Assembly: GCF_006716885.1 (NCBI RefSeq)
Contig: NZ_VFPU01000001.1
Location: 1,550,001 to 1,614,000 of the forward strand
Length of the DNA: 64,000 bases
Origin: Ornithinimicrobium humiphilum
GTDB taxonomy: Bacteria > Actinomycetota > Actinomycetes > Actinomycetales > Dermatophilaceae
Reading direction: 5' to 3'
The first letter of the stretch is position 1. Each line of letters begins with the position of its first letter. Of the stretch, positions 9,372 through 18,252 are shown piece after piece. Below the pieces are notes generated by a model. The model was given only the letters and a program-made list of their open reading frames with translations, was not told where the DNA came from and ran no database searches. The position numbers and the translations under genes are program-made.

Positions 9372-12035
9372 ATGACCGAGCAGGACGCGCTGCCGCCGGG
9401 CTACCCCCAGGAGTGGGAGGCCGACGTCGTCCTCGCGGACGGCATGGTCGGGCACATCCGCCCGATCCGCCCCGACGACGCCGAGGCGATCCACGAGTTC
9501 CACGCGGCCCAGTCCGAGGAGTCCATCTACCTGCGCTTCTTCGCGCCCATCAAGCGGCTGTCCGACAAGGACGTCCACCGCTTCACGCACGTGGACTACT
9601 CCGACCGGGTCGCGCTCGTGATGACCATCCGCGACAAGATCGCCGGCATCGGCCGCTACGACCGCCTGCAGCCGGGCGGCCCGGTCGCCGAGGTCGCCTT
9701 CAACGTCTCCGACCACCACCAGGGCCGCGGCATCGGCTCGGTCCTGCTCGAGCACCTGGCCGACATCGGCCGCGAGCTCGGTGTGCGGCGCTTCGTCGCC
9801 GACGTCCTGCCGCAGAACCGCAAGATGATCGGCGTCTTCCGCGACGCCGGCTACGACGCCTCGCACGAGTTCGACGACGGCGTCATCGCGGTCTCCTTCG
9901 ACATCGAGCCCACCGACGCCTCCCGCGCCGTCCGGATGTCGCGCGAGCACCGCTCCGAGGCCCGCTCGGTGCGCCAGGTGCTGCACCCGCCCTCGGTCGC
10001 GGTCATCGGCGCGTCCCGCCGCGACGGGACGGTCGGCCGGGCCTTCCTCGAGCACATCGTCGCCGGCGGCTACACCGGGCGCCTGCACGTCGTGAACAAC
10101 CGCGCCGAGCCCGGCACCCTCATCGGTGGGCTGCCGTCCCGCGCCTCGGTGCGGGACATCGAGGGCGGGGTCGCGCTCGCCGTCGTCGCGGTGCCGGCCC
10201 CGGACGTGCTGGCGATCGTCGACGAGTGCGCCGACGCGGGCGTCAAGGCGCTGGTCGTGGCGTCCGAGGGCTTCGCCGAGGCCGGCCGCGAGGGTGAGCA
10301 GCTCCAGGAGCAGCTGCTGACCCGGGCCCGCCGCCACGGCATGCGCGTGCTCGGCCCCAACAGCTTCGGGCTCATCAACAACGACCCGGAGATGAGCCTC
10401 GACGCGTCGCTCGCGGCTCCGGAGCACCTTCCCCCGCACGGGCGGCTGGGCCTCTTCGCCCAGTCCGGCGCCCTCGGCGTGGCCGTCCTCGCCTCCGCCC
10501 AGCGCCGGCGGCTCGGCATCTCGACCTTCGCCTCGGCCGGCAACCGGGTCGACGTCTCCGGCAACGACCTCATGCAGTACTGGCTCGACGACGAGGCCAC
10601 CAGCGTGGTGGGCCTCTACCTGGAGTCGATGGGCAACCCCCGCAAGTTCTCGCGCATCGCCCGCCGCCTCTCCTCGATCAAGCCGGTGATCGTCGTGAAG
10701 TCCGGCGTGGGCAAGTACGGCACCCCGCGCGGCCACCGGGTGCGCAGCACGCAGGAGCGCCCCGAGGCATTCGCGCAGATGCTCAAGCAGGCCGGTGTCA
10801 TCCGGGCGGAGAACATCCACCAGCTCTTCGACGTCGCCCAGCTCGTGGTCAACCAGCCGCTGCCGCGCGGCCAGCGGGTCGGTGTGGTCACCAACAGCGA
10901 CGCCCTCGGGTCGCTGGCGGCCGACGCCGCGCTCTCGTGGGGCCTAGAGGTCGTGCACGGCCCGGTCAGCGTCAACGCCGAGGCGCGGGTGGAGGAGTTC
11001 CGCCGGGTGGTCGAGGAGGCCCTGGCACGCGACGACGTCGACTCCCTCGTGGCCTGCTTCATCCCGCCGGTCGCCTCGATCGACCCCGAGGTCGTGCAGG
11101 CGGTCGGCGCGACGGTCGCCGGGCACGAGAAGCCCTGCGTGGCGACCTTCCTCGGCATGCGCGGCGTGAGCCCCGGCGGCTCGCTGCCCACCTACACCAC
11201 CCCCGAGGACGCGGTCCGCGCCCTCGCCGCGGCGACCCGCTACGCGCAGTGGCGCAACAGCGACCGCGGCACCCCGGTGCGGCCGGACCGCATCAACCGG
11301 CGCGCGGTGCACGACCTGATCGACGCGGTGCTCGAGCGCTCGCCCCGCGGCGAGGAGCTCTCGCAGGAGGACACCGCGGCGCTGCTTGCCGCCTACGGCA
11401 TCACCCTCTGGACGTCGGTGCCGGTCAGCTCGGACGAGGAGGCCGTCGAGGTCTACCGCCAGATGAAGGGCACCGTGGTGCTCAAGGCGACCTCCCCGCT
11501 GCTGCAGCACCAGCCCGGCCAGGGCTGGATCCGCACCGGCCTGCGTCACCCCAAGGCCGTCGGTGCGGCATACCGGGACCTCAAGGCGCTGCTCGAGCCG
11601 CTGGGCGCCGAGGGCATCGCGCTCCAGCGGATGGCGGCGCCCGGTGGCGTGACGGTCGAGGTGCACAGCAGCGAGGACCCGCTCTTCGGCCCGGTGGTGG
11701 GCTTCGGCGTCGCCGGCGTGCCGATCGACCTGCTCGGCGACGTCTCGAGCCGGTTCCCGCCGCTGACCGACGTCGACATCGTCGACATGGTCACCTCCAT
11801 CAAGGCCGCGCCGATGCTCGACGGCTACAAGGGCGCCAAGCCGGTGGACCACACCGCCCTCTACGACCTCATCGCGCGGGTGTCCGTGCTCGCCGACGAC
11901 CACCCGGAGGTCGCCCAGCTCCGGCTCACGCCCGTCATGGCCCACCAGGACGGCGTCGACGTCCTCGGCGCGCAGGTGCAGATCGCCCCGGCGCCCACCC
12001 GGACCGACGCCGAGCGGCGGGCGATGCTCTCGTGA
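9372..12035 (+). CDS. GNAT acetyltransferase fused to ADP-forming acyl-CoA ligase (Pat-type protein)
   Basis: 887 residues. Domains in order: an N-terminal GNAT domain (about 20-175) with the acetyl-CoA loop QGRGIGS near residues 116-122; a CoA-binding Rossmann domain (about 200-325, with AVIGASRRDGTVG and the ligase segment LGPNSFGLIN); a succinyl-CoA-synthetase-like flavodoxin domain (about 340-480, FAQSGALG); and a C-terminal ATP-grasp domain (about 660-880, VVLKATSPLLQH). Relatives are protein lysine acetyltransferases that act on acyl-CoA synthetases; actinobacterial forms carry GNAT at the N-terminus, unlike enterobacterial Pat. The ligase half of acetyltransferases in this family is often catalytically dead; I cannot tell here. 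It is likely monocistronic or leads DUF5998, 26 bp downstream. Confidence 0.92.
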   Translation: MTEQDALPPGYPQEWEADVVLADGMVGHIRPIRPDDAEAIHEFHAAQSEESIYLRFFAPIKRLSDKDVHRFTHVDYSDRVALVMTIRDKIAGIGRYDRLQPGGPVAEVAFNVSDHHQGRGIGSVLLEHLADIGRELGVRRFVADVLPQNRKMIGVFRDAGYDASHEFDDGVIAVSFDIEPTDASRAVRMSREHRSEARSVRQVLHPPSVAVIGASRRDGTVGRAFLEHIVAGGYTGRLHVVNNRAEPGTLIGGLPSRASVRDIEGGVALAVVAVPAPDVLAIVDECADAGVKALVVASEGFAEAGREGEQLQEQLLTRARRHGMRVLGPNSFGLINNDPEMSLDASLAAPEHLPPHGRLGLFAQSGALGVAVLASAQRRRLGISTFASAGNRVDVSGNDLMQYWLDDEATSVVGLYLESMGNPRKFSRIARRLSSIKPVIVVKSGVGKYGTPRGHRVRSTQERPEAFAQMLKQAGVIRAENIHQLFDVAQLVVNQPLPRGQRVGVVTNSDALGSLAADAALSWGLEVVHGPVSVNAEARVEEFRRVVEEALARDDVDSLVACFIPPVASIDPEVVQAVGATVAGHEKPCVATFLGMRGVSPGGSLPTYTTPEDAVRALAAATRYAQWRNSDRGTPVRPDRINRRAVHDLIDAVLERSPRGEELSQEDTAALLAAYGITLWTSVPVSSDEEAVEVYRQMKGTVVLKATSPLLQHQPGQGWIRTGLRHPKAVGAAYRDLKALLEPLGAEGIALQRMAAPGGVTVEVHSSEDPLFGPVVGFGVAGVPIDLLGDVSSRFPPLTDVDIVDMVTSIKAAPMLDGYKGAKPVDHTALYDLIARVSVLADDHPEVAQLRLTPVMAHQDGVDVLGAQVQIAPAPTRTDAERRAMLS

Positions 12036-12061
12036 GCGGCGCAGGTGGCACGATGGGGCGC

Positions 12062-12640
12062 ATGGTCCGTCGCCTCAGGTCCCCGCTGCCCGACTCCCTC
12101 GTGGCCGACATCGAGCGGGCCGGCTACCTGCCGGCCGTGGTGCACGACGTCGTCGTCACGGCCGTGGGCCGGGACCAGGTGGTCGCCCACCTGGTGCACG
12201 CCGAGACCACCTTCGACGAGCAGGCGGTCCGCAACCACCTCACGGTCCTGGTGCTGACCGACCGGCGCCTCGTCATCGCGCACGCCGACGACCACGAGGG
12301 CCCGGAGCGCCAGCGCATGGCGACGGCCACCAGCGAGACCGTGCCGCTGCGCCAGGTGCGCGGCGTCATGCTCACCCACGTGGTCGCCGACCCGGAGAGC
12401 TACGACGGCAGCCTCGAGGGCAGGGCGATCACCCTCACCCTCGGGTGGGGCGCCGTCGCCCGCGTCGACCTCATCCCCGCGATGTGCGAGGACCCGCAGT
12501 GCGAGGGTGACCACGGCTACGAGGGCACGGTGGCCGGCGACGACATCTCGCTGCGCGTCTCGTCCGACGCGGACGGCGTCGACCAGCTCGAGCGCGCGCT
12601 CGTCTTCGCCCAGGAGCTGTCGGCCCGGCTCGGACGGTGA
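12062..12640 (+). CDS. DUF5998 family protein
   Basis: A 192-residue cytosolic protein that I recognise as the actinobacterial DUF5998 family (SPLPDSLVADIERAGYLP at the N-terminus, VLVLTDRRLVIAHADDH in the middle, CEDPQCEGDHGYEG near the end with two closely spaced cysteines, DDISLRVSSDADG after it). No function is known. Two in-frame ATGs exist, 12053 and 12062; 12062 is preferred because CACGAT (12049-12054) would then be a -10 seven bases upstream. Its TGA overlaps the GTG of the phosphodiesterase gene, so the two proteins are co-translated. Confidence 0.85.
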   Translation: MVRRLRSPLPDSLVADIERAGYLPAVVHDVVVTAVGRDQVVAHLVHAETTFDEQAVRNHLTVLVLTDRRLVIAHADDHEGPERQRMATATSETVPLRQVRGVMLTHVVADPESYDGSLEGRAITLTLGWGAVARVDLIPAMCEDPQCEGDHGYEGTVAGDDISLRVSSDADGVDQLERALVFAQELSARLGR

Positions 12641-13845
12641 CCGTGGCGGCAGGACCGACGGCCGAGGACGCCGGCGCCCCCGCGGGCGACGTCGTGGCCC
12701 GCGCGGCGGAGACCTACAAGCCGCCCGGGCCGGGGGAGGGCCTGCCGTCCGTGCTGCCCGCCGCCCTCGTGGCGCTGGGCGCGGACCTTCCCCACGACAT
12801 ACCTGCTCCGACGTGGGCGCTGCCGGAGACCCGGCGGGTCGTCGTCGTGCTCGTCGACGGGCTCGGCGCACGGCAGCTCGAGCGCCGGACCGGCCACGCC
12901 CCGTTCCTGCGGACCCTCGCCTCACCCGTCGCGGACGCGCACTGCGGCTTCCCCTCGACGACGTCGACGAGCCTGACCAGCCTCGGCACCGGGCGCCGCG
13001 CCGGCGACCACGGCATCATCGGCTGGCAGACCGCCCTGCGCGGCGACCGGCTCTTCAACCACCTCGGGTGGCGCGAGGGGCCCGACCCGCACAGCTACCA
13101 GCCGCTGCGCACGCTGCTGCAGGAGGCCGGGCGCGCCAACGTCACCGCCACCACGGTCTCGCGGACGGCGTTCGAGACCTCGGGCTTCACCCGGGCCGCG
13201 CTGCGGGGCGGCGGCTACCTCCCCGCCGACACGGCCGAGGAGCGCACCGCCGGCGTGCTGCGCGCCCTCGCCGAGGCCGGGCGGCGCGGCCGCGCGCTCG
13301 TCTACGCCTACTGGGACGAGGTCGACAAGGCCGGGCACGTGCACGGTCCCGACACGCTCGAGTGGGGCGAGGCCGTGGAAGCGGTCGACGCCTTCGTCGC
13401 CGGCCTGGCCGAGCAGGCGCCGGAGGGCACCGTGATCGTCGTGACCTCCGACCACGGCATGGTCGAGGCCCCCGTGGCCGAGCGTCGCGACCTCGCCATC
13501 GATCCCGTGCTCGACGAGGGGGTGCGCCTCCTGGCCGGGGAGCCCCGTGCGCCGCAGGCCTGGTGCCGCCGGGGAGCCGTCGACGACGTCGTCGCGACCT
13601 GGCGCGATGAGCTCGGGGACGACGCGCTCGTGCTGCGGCGCGAGGAGGCGATCGAGGCGGGCTGGTTCGGCCCCGTGCGCGAGGGCTACGCCGAGCGCAT
13701 CGGCGAGGTGGTCGCGGCCATGCTGGGCCGGGCGACCGTGCTGGACTCCCGGCTGCTGCGCCCCGAGGTGCTGCGGCTCCGCGGGCACCACGGCAGCATC
13801 ACCGAGGCCGAGACGGCCGTCCCGCTGCTGGTGCACCAGGTCTGA
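12637..13845 (+). CDS. Type I phosphodiesterase / nucleotide pyrophosphatase (alkaline phosphatase superfamily)
   Basis: 402 residues. The alkaline-phosphatase fold is shown by the metal Asp in VVVLVDGLGARQL, the Thr nucleophile region PSTTSTSLTSLGTGR, the metal motif in YWDEVDKAGHVHG and SDHGMVE. No signal peptide or membrane helix is evident, so it is probably cytosolic. The family hydrolyses phosphodiester or pyrophosphate bonds of nucleotides or nucleotide sugars; substrate unknown. GTG start at 12637 overlaps the DUF5998 stop (GTGA). Convergent with tdk. Confidence 0.9.
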   Translation: MTVAAGPTAEDAGAPAGDVVARAAETYKPPGPGEGLPSVLPAALVALGADLPHDIPAPTWALPETRRVVVVLVDGLGARQLERRTGHAPFLRTLASPVADAHCGFPSTTSTSLTSLGTGRRAGDHGIIGWQTALRGDRLFNHLGWREGPDPHSYQPLRTLLQEAGRANVTATTVSRTAFETSGFTRAALRGGGYLPADTAEERTAGVLRALAEAGRRGRALVYAYWDEVDKAGHVHGPDTLEWGEAVEAVDAFVAGLAEQAPEGTVIVVTSDHGMVEAPVAERRDLAIDPVLDEGVRLLAGEPRAPQAWCRRGAVDDVVATWRDELGDDALVLRREEAIEAGWFGPVREGYAERIGEVVAAMLGRATVLDSRLLRPEVLRLRGHHGSITEAETAVPLLVHQV

Positions 13846-13924
13846 GACGCGCCCCGCCGGGCCGTGCCCCCCGGACGGGGCCGCGCGGCCGGCCGACGGC
13901 ATACCCCGGCGCGCCGTTCGTCCC

Positions 13925-13968
13925 GCCGACACGCCCGGTTCCGTCGGCCCGGGCGAGCACGTGCTCGC
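13925..13968. terminator. Two adjacent inverted repeats between convergent genes
   Basis: GCCGAC (13925-13930) pairs with GTCGGC (13943-13948); directly after it lies GCGAGCACGTGCTCGC (13953-13968), a perfect 16-base palindrome. They lie between the phosphodiesterase gene and tdk, which converge, so a bidirectional terminator is the simplest reading; the palindrome could also be a protein site. Confidence 0.4.
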
Positions 13969-14011
13969 TGCAGCCGCTCGGGGCGGGCGCGTCGCCAGGA
14001 CGGATCCGCGG

Positions 14012-14719
14012 TCAGCCCTCGGCGCTCGGGCGCCCGCCCGGAGGGCCGGGGATCGGGCACAGGTCGAGGTCGAAGGGCAGGACGTCGGGGGAGAGGGCCT
14101 GGGCACGGGCGGCGGAGGCGTTCATCCGGCGCATGTAGTGGCGGCGGCAGAGCATCTCGTACTCGACCAGCGGGGTGGTGCCCTCGGACCCGGCGACGTC
14201 GCCGACGACCACCTGCTCGCCCTCGACGACCATGACGCCGTCGACGACGCGCGCGTTGACGGTGGCGGCCTTGCCGCACCAGCACAGCGCGCGGACCTGC
14301 AGCTGCTCGGTGCGGTCGGCGAGCTCGATGAGCCGGCGCGACCCGGGGAAGAGCTCGGTGCGGAAGTCGGCGGTGATGCCGAAGGCGAAGACGTCGATCC
14401 CCATCTCGTCGACCAGCCGGGCGAGCTGCTCGACCTGGTCGGGGGTGTAGAACTGCGCCTCGTCGCAGACGAGGTAGTCCACGCGCACCCCGCTCGTGAC
14501 CTGCTCGACGACGAACTCCCACAGGTCGAGGTCGTCGCGGACCTCGAAGGCCGACTTGGTCAGGCCCAGCCGGGAGGACAGCACCGCCTCGCCGGACCGG
14601 TCGTGCTGGGTGAACAGCAGGCCGGAGCGACCCCGGGTCGAGTGGGTGTGATCCATCTGGAGAGCCAGGGTCGACTTCCCGCAGTCCATGGTCCCGGTGA
14701 AGAAGACGAGCTCAGCCAC
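14012..14719 (-). CDS. tdk: Thymidine kinase
   Basis: A 235-residue type II thymidine kinase (salvage of thymidine to dTMP, cytosol). Walker A GTMDCGKST (about 9-17), the catalytic Glu in CDEAQFYTPDQV, ADFRTELFPGS, and a zinc site made of CWCGK and, further on, CRRHY. All key residues are present. The C-terminal 30 residues are Pro/Gly-rich and extend past the usual end. Start ATG at 14719 gives the standard N-terminus MAELVFFTG. It lies downstream of sepH on the same strand, with about 95 bp between. Confidence 0.96.
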   Translation of the reverse strand: MAELVFFTGTMDCGKSTLALQMDHTHSTRGRSGLLFTQHDRSGEAVLSSRLGLTKSAFEVRDDLDLWEFVVEQVTSGVRVDYLVCDEAQFYTPDQVEQLARLVDEMGIDVFAFGITADFRTELFPGSRRLIELADRTEQLQVRALCWCGKAATVNARVVDGVMVVEGEQVVVGDVAGSEGTTPLVEYEMLCRRHYMRRMNASAARAQALSPDVLPFDLDLCPIPGPPGGRPSAEG

Positions 14720-14804
14720 CCGGGCAGTCTACGAGGCCGCAGGGGTGCTCCCGACCCTTCTGCGTTGGCGCGTCGAGGCTCCGCGTGGCGGTCTGCCGCG
14801 GGGG

Positions 14805-14814
14805 GTATGCCGTG
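14805..14814 (+). repeat. Decamer GTATGCCGTG, intergenic copy
   Basis: One of seven exact copies of GTATGCCGTG in this window. This one lies between sepH and tdk, preceded by GGGG. Confidence 0.6.
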
Positions 14815-16230
14815 TCAGCCGCGCCGGCGGGTGCCGCCACCGCCGAACATGATGTCGTCCCAGCTCGGGACGCTCGGGCGGCCCTTGCGGCGGCCGGACT
14901 GGCCGGCGGAGCGGTCCTCGGGCTCGTCCGGGGCGTCGTCGGACGCCTCGGGTGTCTCGTCCGGCATGTCGGGCTCGAGGTCCTCCGGCACGTCGGGATC
15001 CTCGTCGGCGACGTCCGGCACGTCGGGCTCGAGGTCCTCCGGCACGTCGGGAGCCAGGTCCGGCACGTCCGGGGCGTCGTCCACCTCGACGACGACCTCG
15101 TCCTCGACGACGAGCACCTCCTCCTCGGCGACGAGCAGCTCGTCGTCGCCGACCTCGAGCAGCTCCTCGTCGGTGCCGAAGAACTCCTCGAAGCTGACCT
15201 CCTGCGGGTCCCGCGTGCGGGCGTAGGAGAGCTCGGCGTCGTCGGTGCCGGTGTCCTCGTCCTCGGGCTCGCCGGGCACGGGCGGCAGCTTGGGGATGCG
15301 CAGCCGGCGACGCTCACGACGGCTCCGGGAGGACGCGGCGCGGCCCTCGTCCTCCACCTCCTCGGCGGCGTCGTCGACCACGGGCGCCGCGACGGGCGTC
15401 GGGGACTCCGGAGCGGAGCCCCGCGGGTGGGCGGCCGGCGGGTCGCCCATGCGTTGCGGGTCGTAGTCCAGGTCCTCGAGGGGGAGCGGCTCGTTGTCGA
15501 TGCCGCCCGTCGGGCGGGGACGGTCCTCGCGGACCGGCTCGGAGCGGCGACGCCGGCCCCGGGCCTGGCGACGCTCGCGCATGGTCGCCATGAGGTCGGC
15601 CGCCTCGTCCTCGACGTGGCTGCCCCCGAGCAGCGGGTGCCCGGCAAGGCCGCCGGGCAGGGCCTGCTCGTCCTCGCTCAGCCAGCGCGCCTCGTCGTCC
15701 AGCGCGTCGATCGAGCGGTCCTGCACGCCGTAGTGCCAGGTCGCCTGCCGCTCGCGGCCGCCGGCGGGGAAGGTCACGACGACCGTCCAGGGCCCGTGGG
15801 CAGACGTCCGGGCCGCGTCCCAGCGGGTCTCGGCGGGGGAGACCCCGCGGCTCTGGAGCCGCTCGCGCACCCGGCGCTCGAGGGTGTGGGACCCGTCGGT
15901 GCGGCCCTGGGCGCGGACGTGGGCGGCCTTGGCCAGCCCGACGACGTGCTCGCGCTCGGCGATGACCGGGCCCTCGAAGCGGCGGACCCGCTCCAGCTCC
16001 CACCCGGTCGCCGCGGCCACCTCCTCGGCGGTCTGCCCGGCCCGGATCATGGACTGGATCTCGCGCGGGGTCGCCGACGCCGACGTCGTGCCACCCGACT
16101 CCGACGGGGGACGCCGGCGCAGCGCGGCGCGCAGGCGGTCGTCGACGGGCACGACGTAGCGCGACCCGTCCTCGGCGACGACCACGAGACGGCCGCTCTC
16201 GTCCAGCTCCGTGAACTCCAGCTCCTGCAT
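14815..16230 (-). CDS. sepH: Septation protein SepH
   Basis: 471 residues. The N-terminal DUF3071 domain (MQELEFTELDESGRLVV through about residue 180, including helix-turn-helix-like GQTAEEVAAATGWELERVRRFEGP) and the short conserved C-terminal motif RPSVPSWDDIMFG identify SepH, which binds FtsZ and promotes its assembly at the division site. Between them lies a long acidic, low-complexity region with a DVPEDLEPD repeat. Start ATG at 16230 opens the domain directly. It is divergent from the TRIC-family gene. Confidence 0.93.
   Translation of the reverse strand: MQELEFTELDESGRLVVVAEDGSRYVVPVDDRLRAALRRRPPSESGGTTSASATPREIQSMIRAGQTAEEVAAATGWELERVRRFEGPVIAEREHVVGLAKAAHVRAQGRTDGSHTLERRVRERLQSRGVSPAETRWDAARTSAHGPWTVVVTFPAGGRERQATWHYGVQDRSIDALDDEARWLSEDEQALPGGLAGHPLLGGSHVEDEAADLMATMRERRQARGRRRRSEPVREDRPRPTGGIDNEPLPLEDLDYDPQRMGDPPAAHPRGSAPESPTPVAAPVVDDAAEEVEDEGRAASSRSRRERRRLRIPKLPPVPGEPEDEDTGTDDAELSYARTRDPQEVSFEEFFGTDEELLEVGDDELLVAEEEVLVVEDEVVVEVDDAPDVPDLAPDVPEDLEPDVPDVADEDPDVPEDLEPDMPDETPEASDDAPDEPEDRSAGQSGRRKGRPSVPSWDDIMFGGGGTRRRG
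14961..15052 (-). repeat. Tandem repeat in the acidic region of sepH
   Basis: A 38-base unit at 14961-14998 recurs at 15015-15052 with one mismatch. It encodes the repeated DVPEDLEPD peptide block of SepH. The flanking codons (DVPD, DAPD) look like decayed units of the same repeat. Confidence 0.8.
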
Positions 16231-16315
16231 GGTTCCCCACTGTGCCACCCGGGACGGGCCTGGGAGGCATCGGCACGCCGCCCGCCGGGGGACCGCGGGA
16301 TACCCTGACGGGGAC

Positions 16316-16987
16316 ATGCTGACCGCCCACGCCGACCTGAGTCTCGCCCTGGACGTCATCGGCATCTTCGCCTTCGCCGTGTCCGGCGGGCTGGTCGGCG
16401 TGCGGGCCCGGTTCGACCTCTTCGGGATCGCCGTGCTGGCCTGGATCACCGGGCTCGGGGGCGGGATCATCCGTGACGTCCTCCTCGGTGACGTCCCGCC
16501 GCGCGGCATCCACGACCCCTGGTACCTCGGCACCGTCCTCGCCGCCAGCGTCGCGGCCGTCCTGGCCCAGCCGATGCTCACGGACCTCTCCCGCCGACGT
16601 CCGCGGCTGCGGGTCCAGCTCATCGGCCGCGCGGTCAAGTACCTCGACGCCGTGGGCCTGGCCGTCTTCGCCGTCTCCGGCGCCCTCAAGGCCCTCGCCT
16701 GGGGTGCGCCACCGCTGGCGTGCATCCTCGTCGGCGCCGTGACCGCCGTGGGCGGCGGCGCCCTCCGCGACGTGCTCGCCGGGCAGGTGCCCGAGGTGCT
16801 CCGCCGCGAGGTGTATGCCGTGCCCGCCCTGATCGGCGCGACCGTCGTGGTCGTCGCCGCCTCCATGGACGCGCTGACCTCGGTCGTGGCCTGGGCGGCC
16901 GTCGTCCTGGTCCTCGGCATCCGCGTCGCCGCCATCCTTCTCGACCTGCAGGTCCCCACCGCCCCACGACAAGGAGCATCCCCGTGA
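16316..16987 (+). CDS. TRIC-type cation channel / UPF0126 membrane protein
   Basis: A 223-residue protein with seven hydrophobic segments arranged as two UPF0126 repeats: FAFAVSGGLVGVRA with GLGGGIIRDVLLGDVPP, then FAVSGALKAL with AVGGGALRDVLAGQVP. The GGG(I/A)xRD signature in both halves is typical. Family members are thought to be trimeric intracellular-cation-like channels; substrate unproven. TACCCT lies nine bases before the ATG. Its stop overlaps the ferrochelatase GTG (GTGA), starting an operon that continues with hemH and the phosphatase gene. Confidence 0.92.
   Translation: MLTAHADLSLALDVIGIFAFAVSGGLVGVRARFDLFGIAVLAWITGLGGGIIRDVLLGDVPPRGIHDPWYLGTVLAASVAAVLAQPMLTDLSRRRPRLRVQLIGRAVKYLDAVGLAVFAVSGALKALAWGAPPLACILVGAVTAVGGGALRDVLAGQVPEVLRREVYAVPALIGATVVVVAASMDALTSVVAWAAVVLVLGIRVAAILLDLQVPTAPRQGASP
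16813..16822 (+). repeat. Decamer GTATGCCGTG inside the TRIC-type gene
   Basis: Exact copy read as Val-Tyr-Ala-Val, using the rare Tyr codon TAT. Confidence 0.6.
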
Positions 16988-18252
16988 CCCTCCCCACCGG
17001 CGCCCAGCCGCCCACCGACCCCGTCGAGCCCCGCCCCGAGGCCGTCCCCGCCGGCCCCGAGGGCACCCCTGCGGACGGTCCCGCCACCGACCCCGTCGCC
17101 GACGCGACCGACGAGGTCGTCGCCGAGCTGGAGGAGCAGCTGGACCGCGAGGACGACACCCGGCTCGAGCCCTACCAGGCGATCGTGCTCACCTCCTTCG
17201 GCGGCCCCGAGGGGCCCGAGGAGGTCATGCCCTTCCTGCGCCGGGTGACCGCCGGCCGCGGGATCCCCGACGAGCGCCTCGCCGAGGTCGCCGAGCACTA
17301 CCTGCACTTCGGCGGCAAGAGCCCGATCAACGACCAGAACCGCGCGCTCATCGACGCGCTCCGGGCCGAGCTGCAGCGGCGGGAGATCTCGCTGCCGGTG
17401 CTCTTCGGCAACCGCAACTCCGAGCCCTTCCTCGCCGATACCCTCCGTCAGGCGCACGAGGAGGGGATGACCCGCCTGCTGGCCGTCACGACCAGCGCCT
17501 ACTCCAGCTACTCCTCGTGCCGGCAGTACCGCGAGGACATCGCCGCGGCGATCGACGAACTGGCCCGGGAGGGCCGCACGGTGGCGGTCGACAAGATCCG
17601 TCAGTACTGGAACCACCCCGGCTTCTCGCGCGCCAACGTCCGCCTCGTCACCGAGGCCGTCCGTGGCGTCCTCGAGTCGGGCGCGACGCCCCACCTCGTC
17701 TTCGTGACACACTCGTTGCCGATCGCCATGGACGACACCTCCGGCCCGGGCGATGACGAGGGCAACCTCTACTCCACCCAGCACCTGCAGCTCGCCGACG
17801 CCATCACCGGCGAGGTCGAGGCGACCCTCGGTGTCTCCCTCGAGCACGACCTCACCTACTGCTCCCGCTCCGGTCCGCCCAGCCAGCCGTGGCTGGAGCC
17901 GGACGTCAACGACCACCTGCGGTTCCTCGCCGAGCGCGGTGCCACCTCCGTGGTCCTGGCGCCGATCGGCTTCGTCTCCGACCACATGGAGGTCGTCTTC
18001 GACCTCGACACCGAGGCGGTTGAGACCGCCGAGGAGCTCGGCCTGCAGATGGTGCGGGTGCCCACGGTCGGCACCGACGCGGAGTTCGTCTCCGGTCTGG
18101 TCGACCTCGTCCTGGAGCGCGCGGCGGAGGCCCGCGGCGAGCAGGTGGTCATGCCGTGCTGGCCCGGCAACGAGCCGCGCCCCTCGGTCTGCCTGCCGGG
18201 CTGCTGCCCGAACCTGCGGGTGAGCAAGCCGGCCGCGTGCGGGATGGACTAA
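16984..18252 (+). CDS. hemH: Ferrochelatase (coproporphyrin type) with Cys-rich tail
   Basis: 422 residues. Inserts iron into the porphyrin; actinobacteria generally use coproporphyrin III (the CpfC reaction). Seen are TSFGGPEGPEEVMPFL, FGGKSPINDQN, the active-site Tyr/Cys stretch AYSSYSSCRQYRED, VTHSLPIAMDD (metal His) and ending PSVCLPGCCPN. The Cys in YSSC plus the C-terminal cysteines match the [2Fe-2S] ligands known in mycobacterial ferrochelatase. Odd: about 58 acidic, Pro/Glu-rich residues precede the domain. The GTG at 16984 overlaps the previous stop and no later in-frame start precedes the fold, so the extension is probably real. Its TAA overlaps the next ATG (TAATG). Confidence 0.93.
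   Translation: MTLPTGAQPPTDPVEPRPEAVPAGPEGTPADGPATDPVADATDEVVAELEEQLDREDDTRLEPYQAIVLTSFGGPEGPEEVMPFLRRVTAGRGIPDERLAEVAEHYLHFGGKSPINDQNRALIDALRAELQRREISLPVLFGNRNSEPFLADTLRQAHEEGMTRLLAVTTSAYSSYSSCRQYREDIAAAIDELAREGRTVAVDKIRQYWNHPGFSRANVRLVTEAVRGVLESGATPHLVFVTHSLPIAMDDTSGPGDDEGNLYSTQHLQLADAITGEVEATLGVSLEHDLTYCSRSGPPSQPWLEPDVNDHLRFLAERGATSVVLAPIGFVSDHMEVVFDLDTEAVETAEELGLQMVRVPTVGTDAEFVSGLVDLVLERAAEARGEQVVMPCWPGNEPRPSVCLPGCCPNLRVSKPAACGMD

Noticed and set aside
14961..15052. CRISPR-like repeat
   Set aside because: Only two adjacent copies, inside the sepH coding frame and encoding a peptide repeat; no spacers of regular length.
15314..16972. Minus-strand frame spanning the sepH-TRIC boundary
   Set aside because: Overlaps two strongly supported genes in other frames; Arg/Gly/Pro-rich and without domain.
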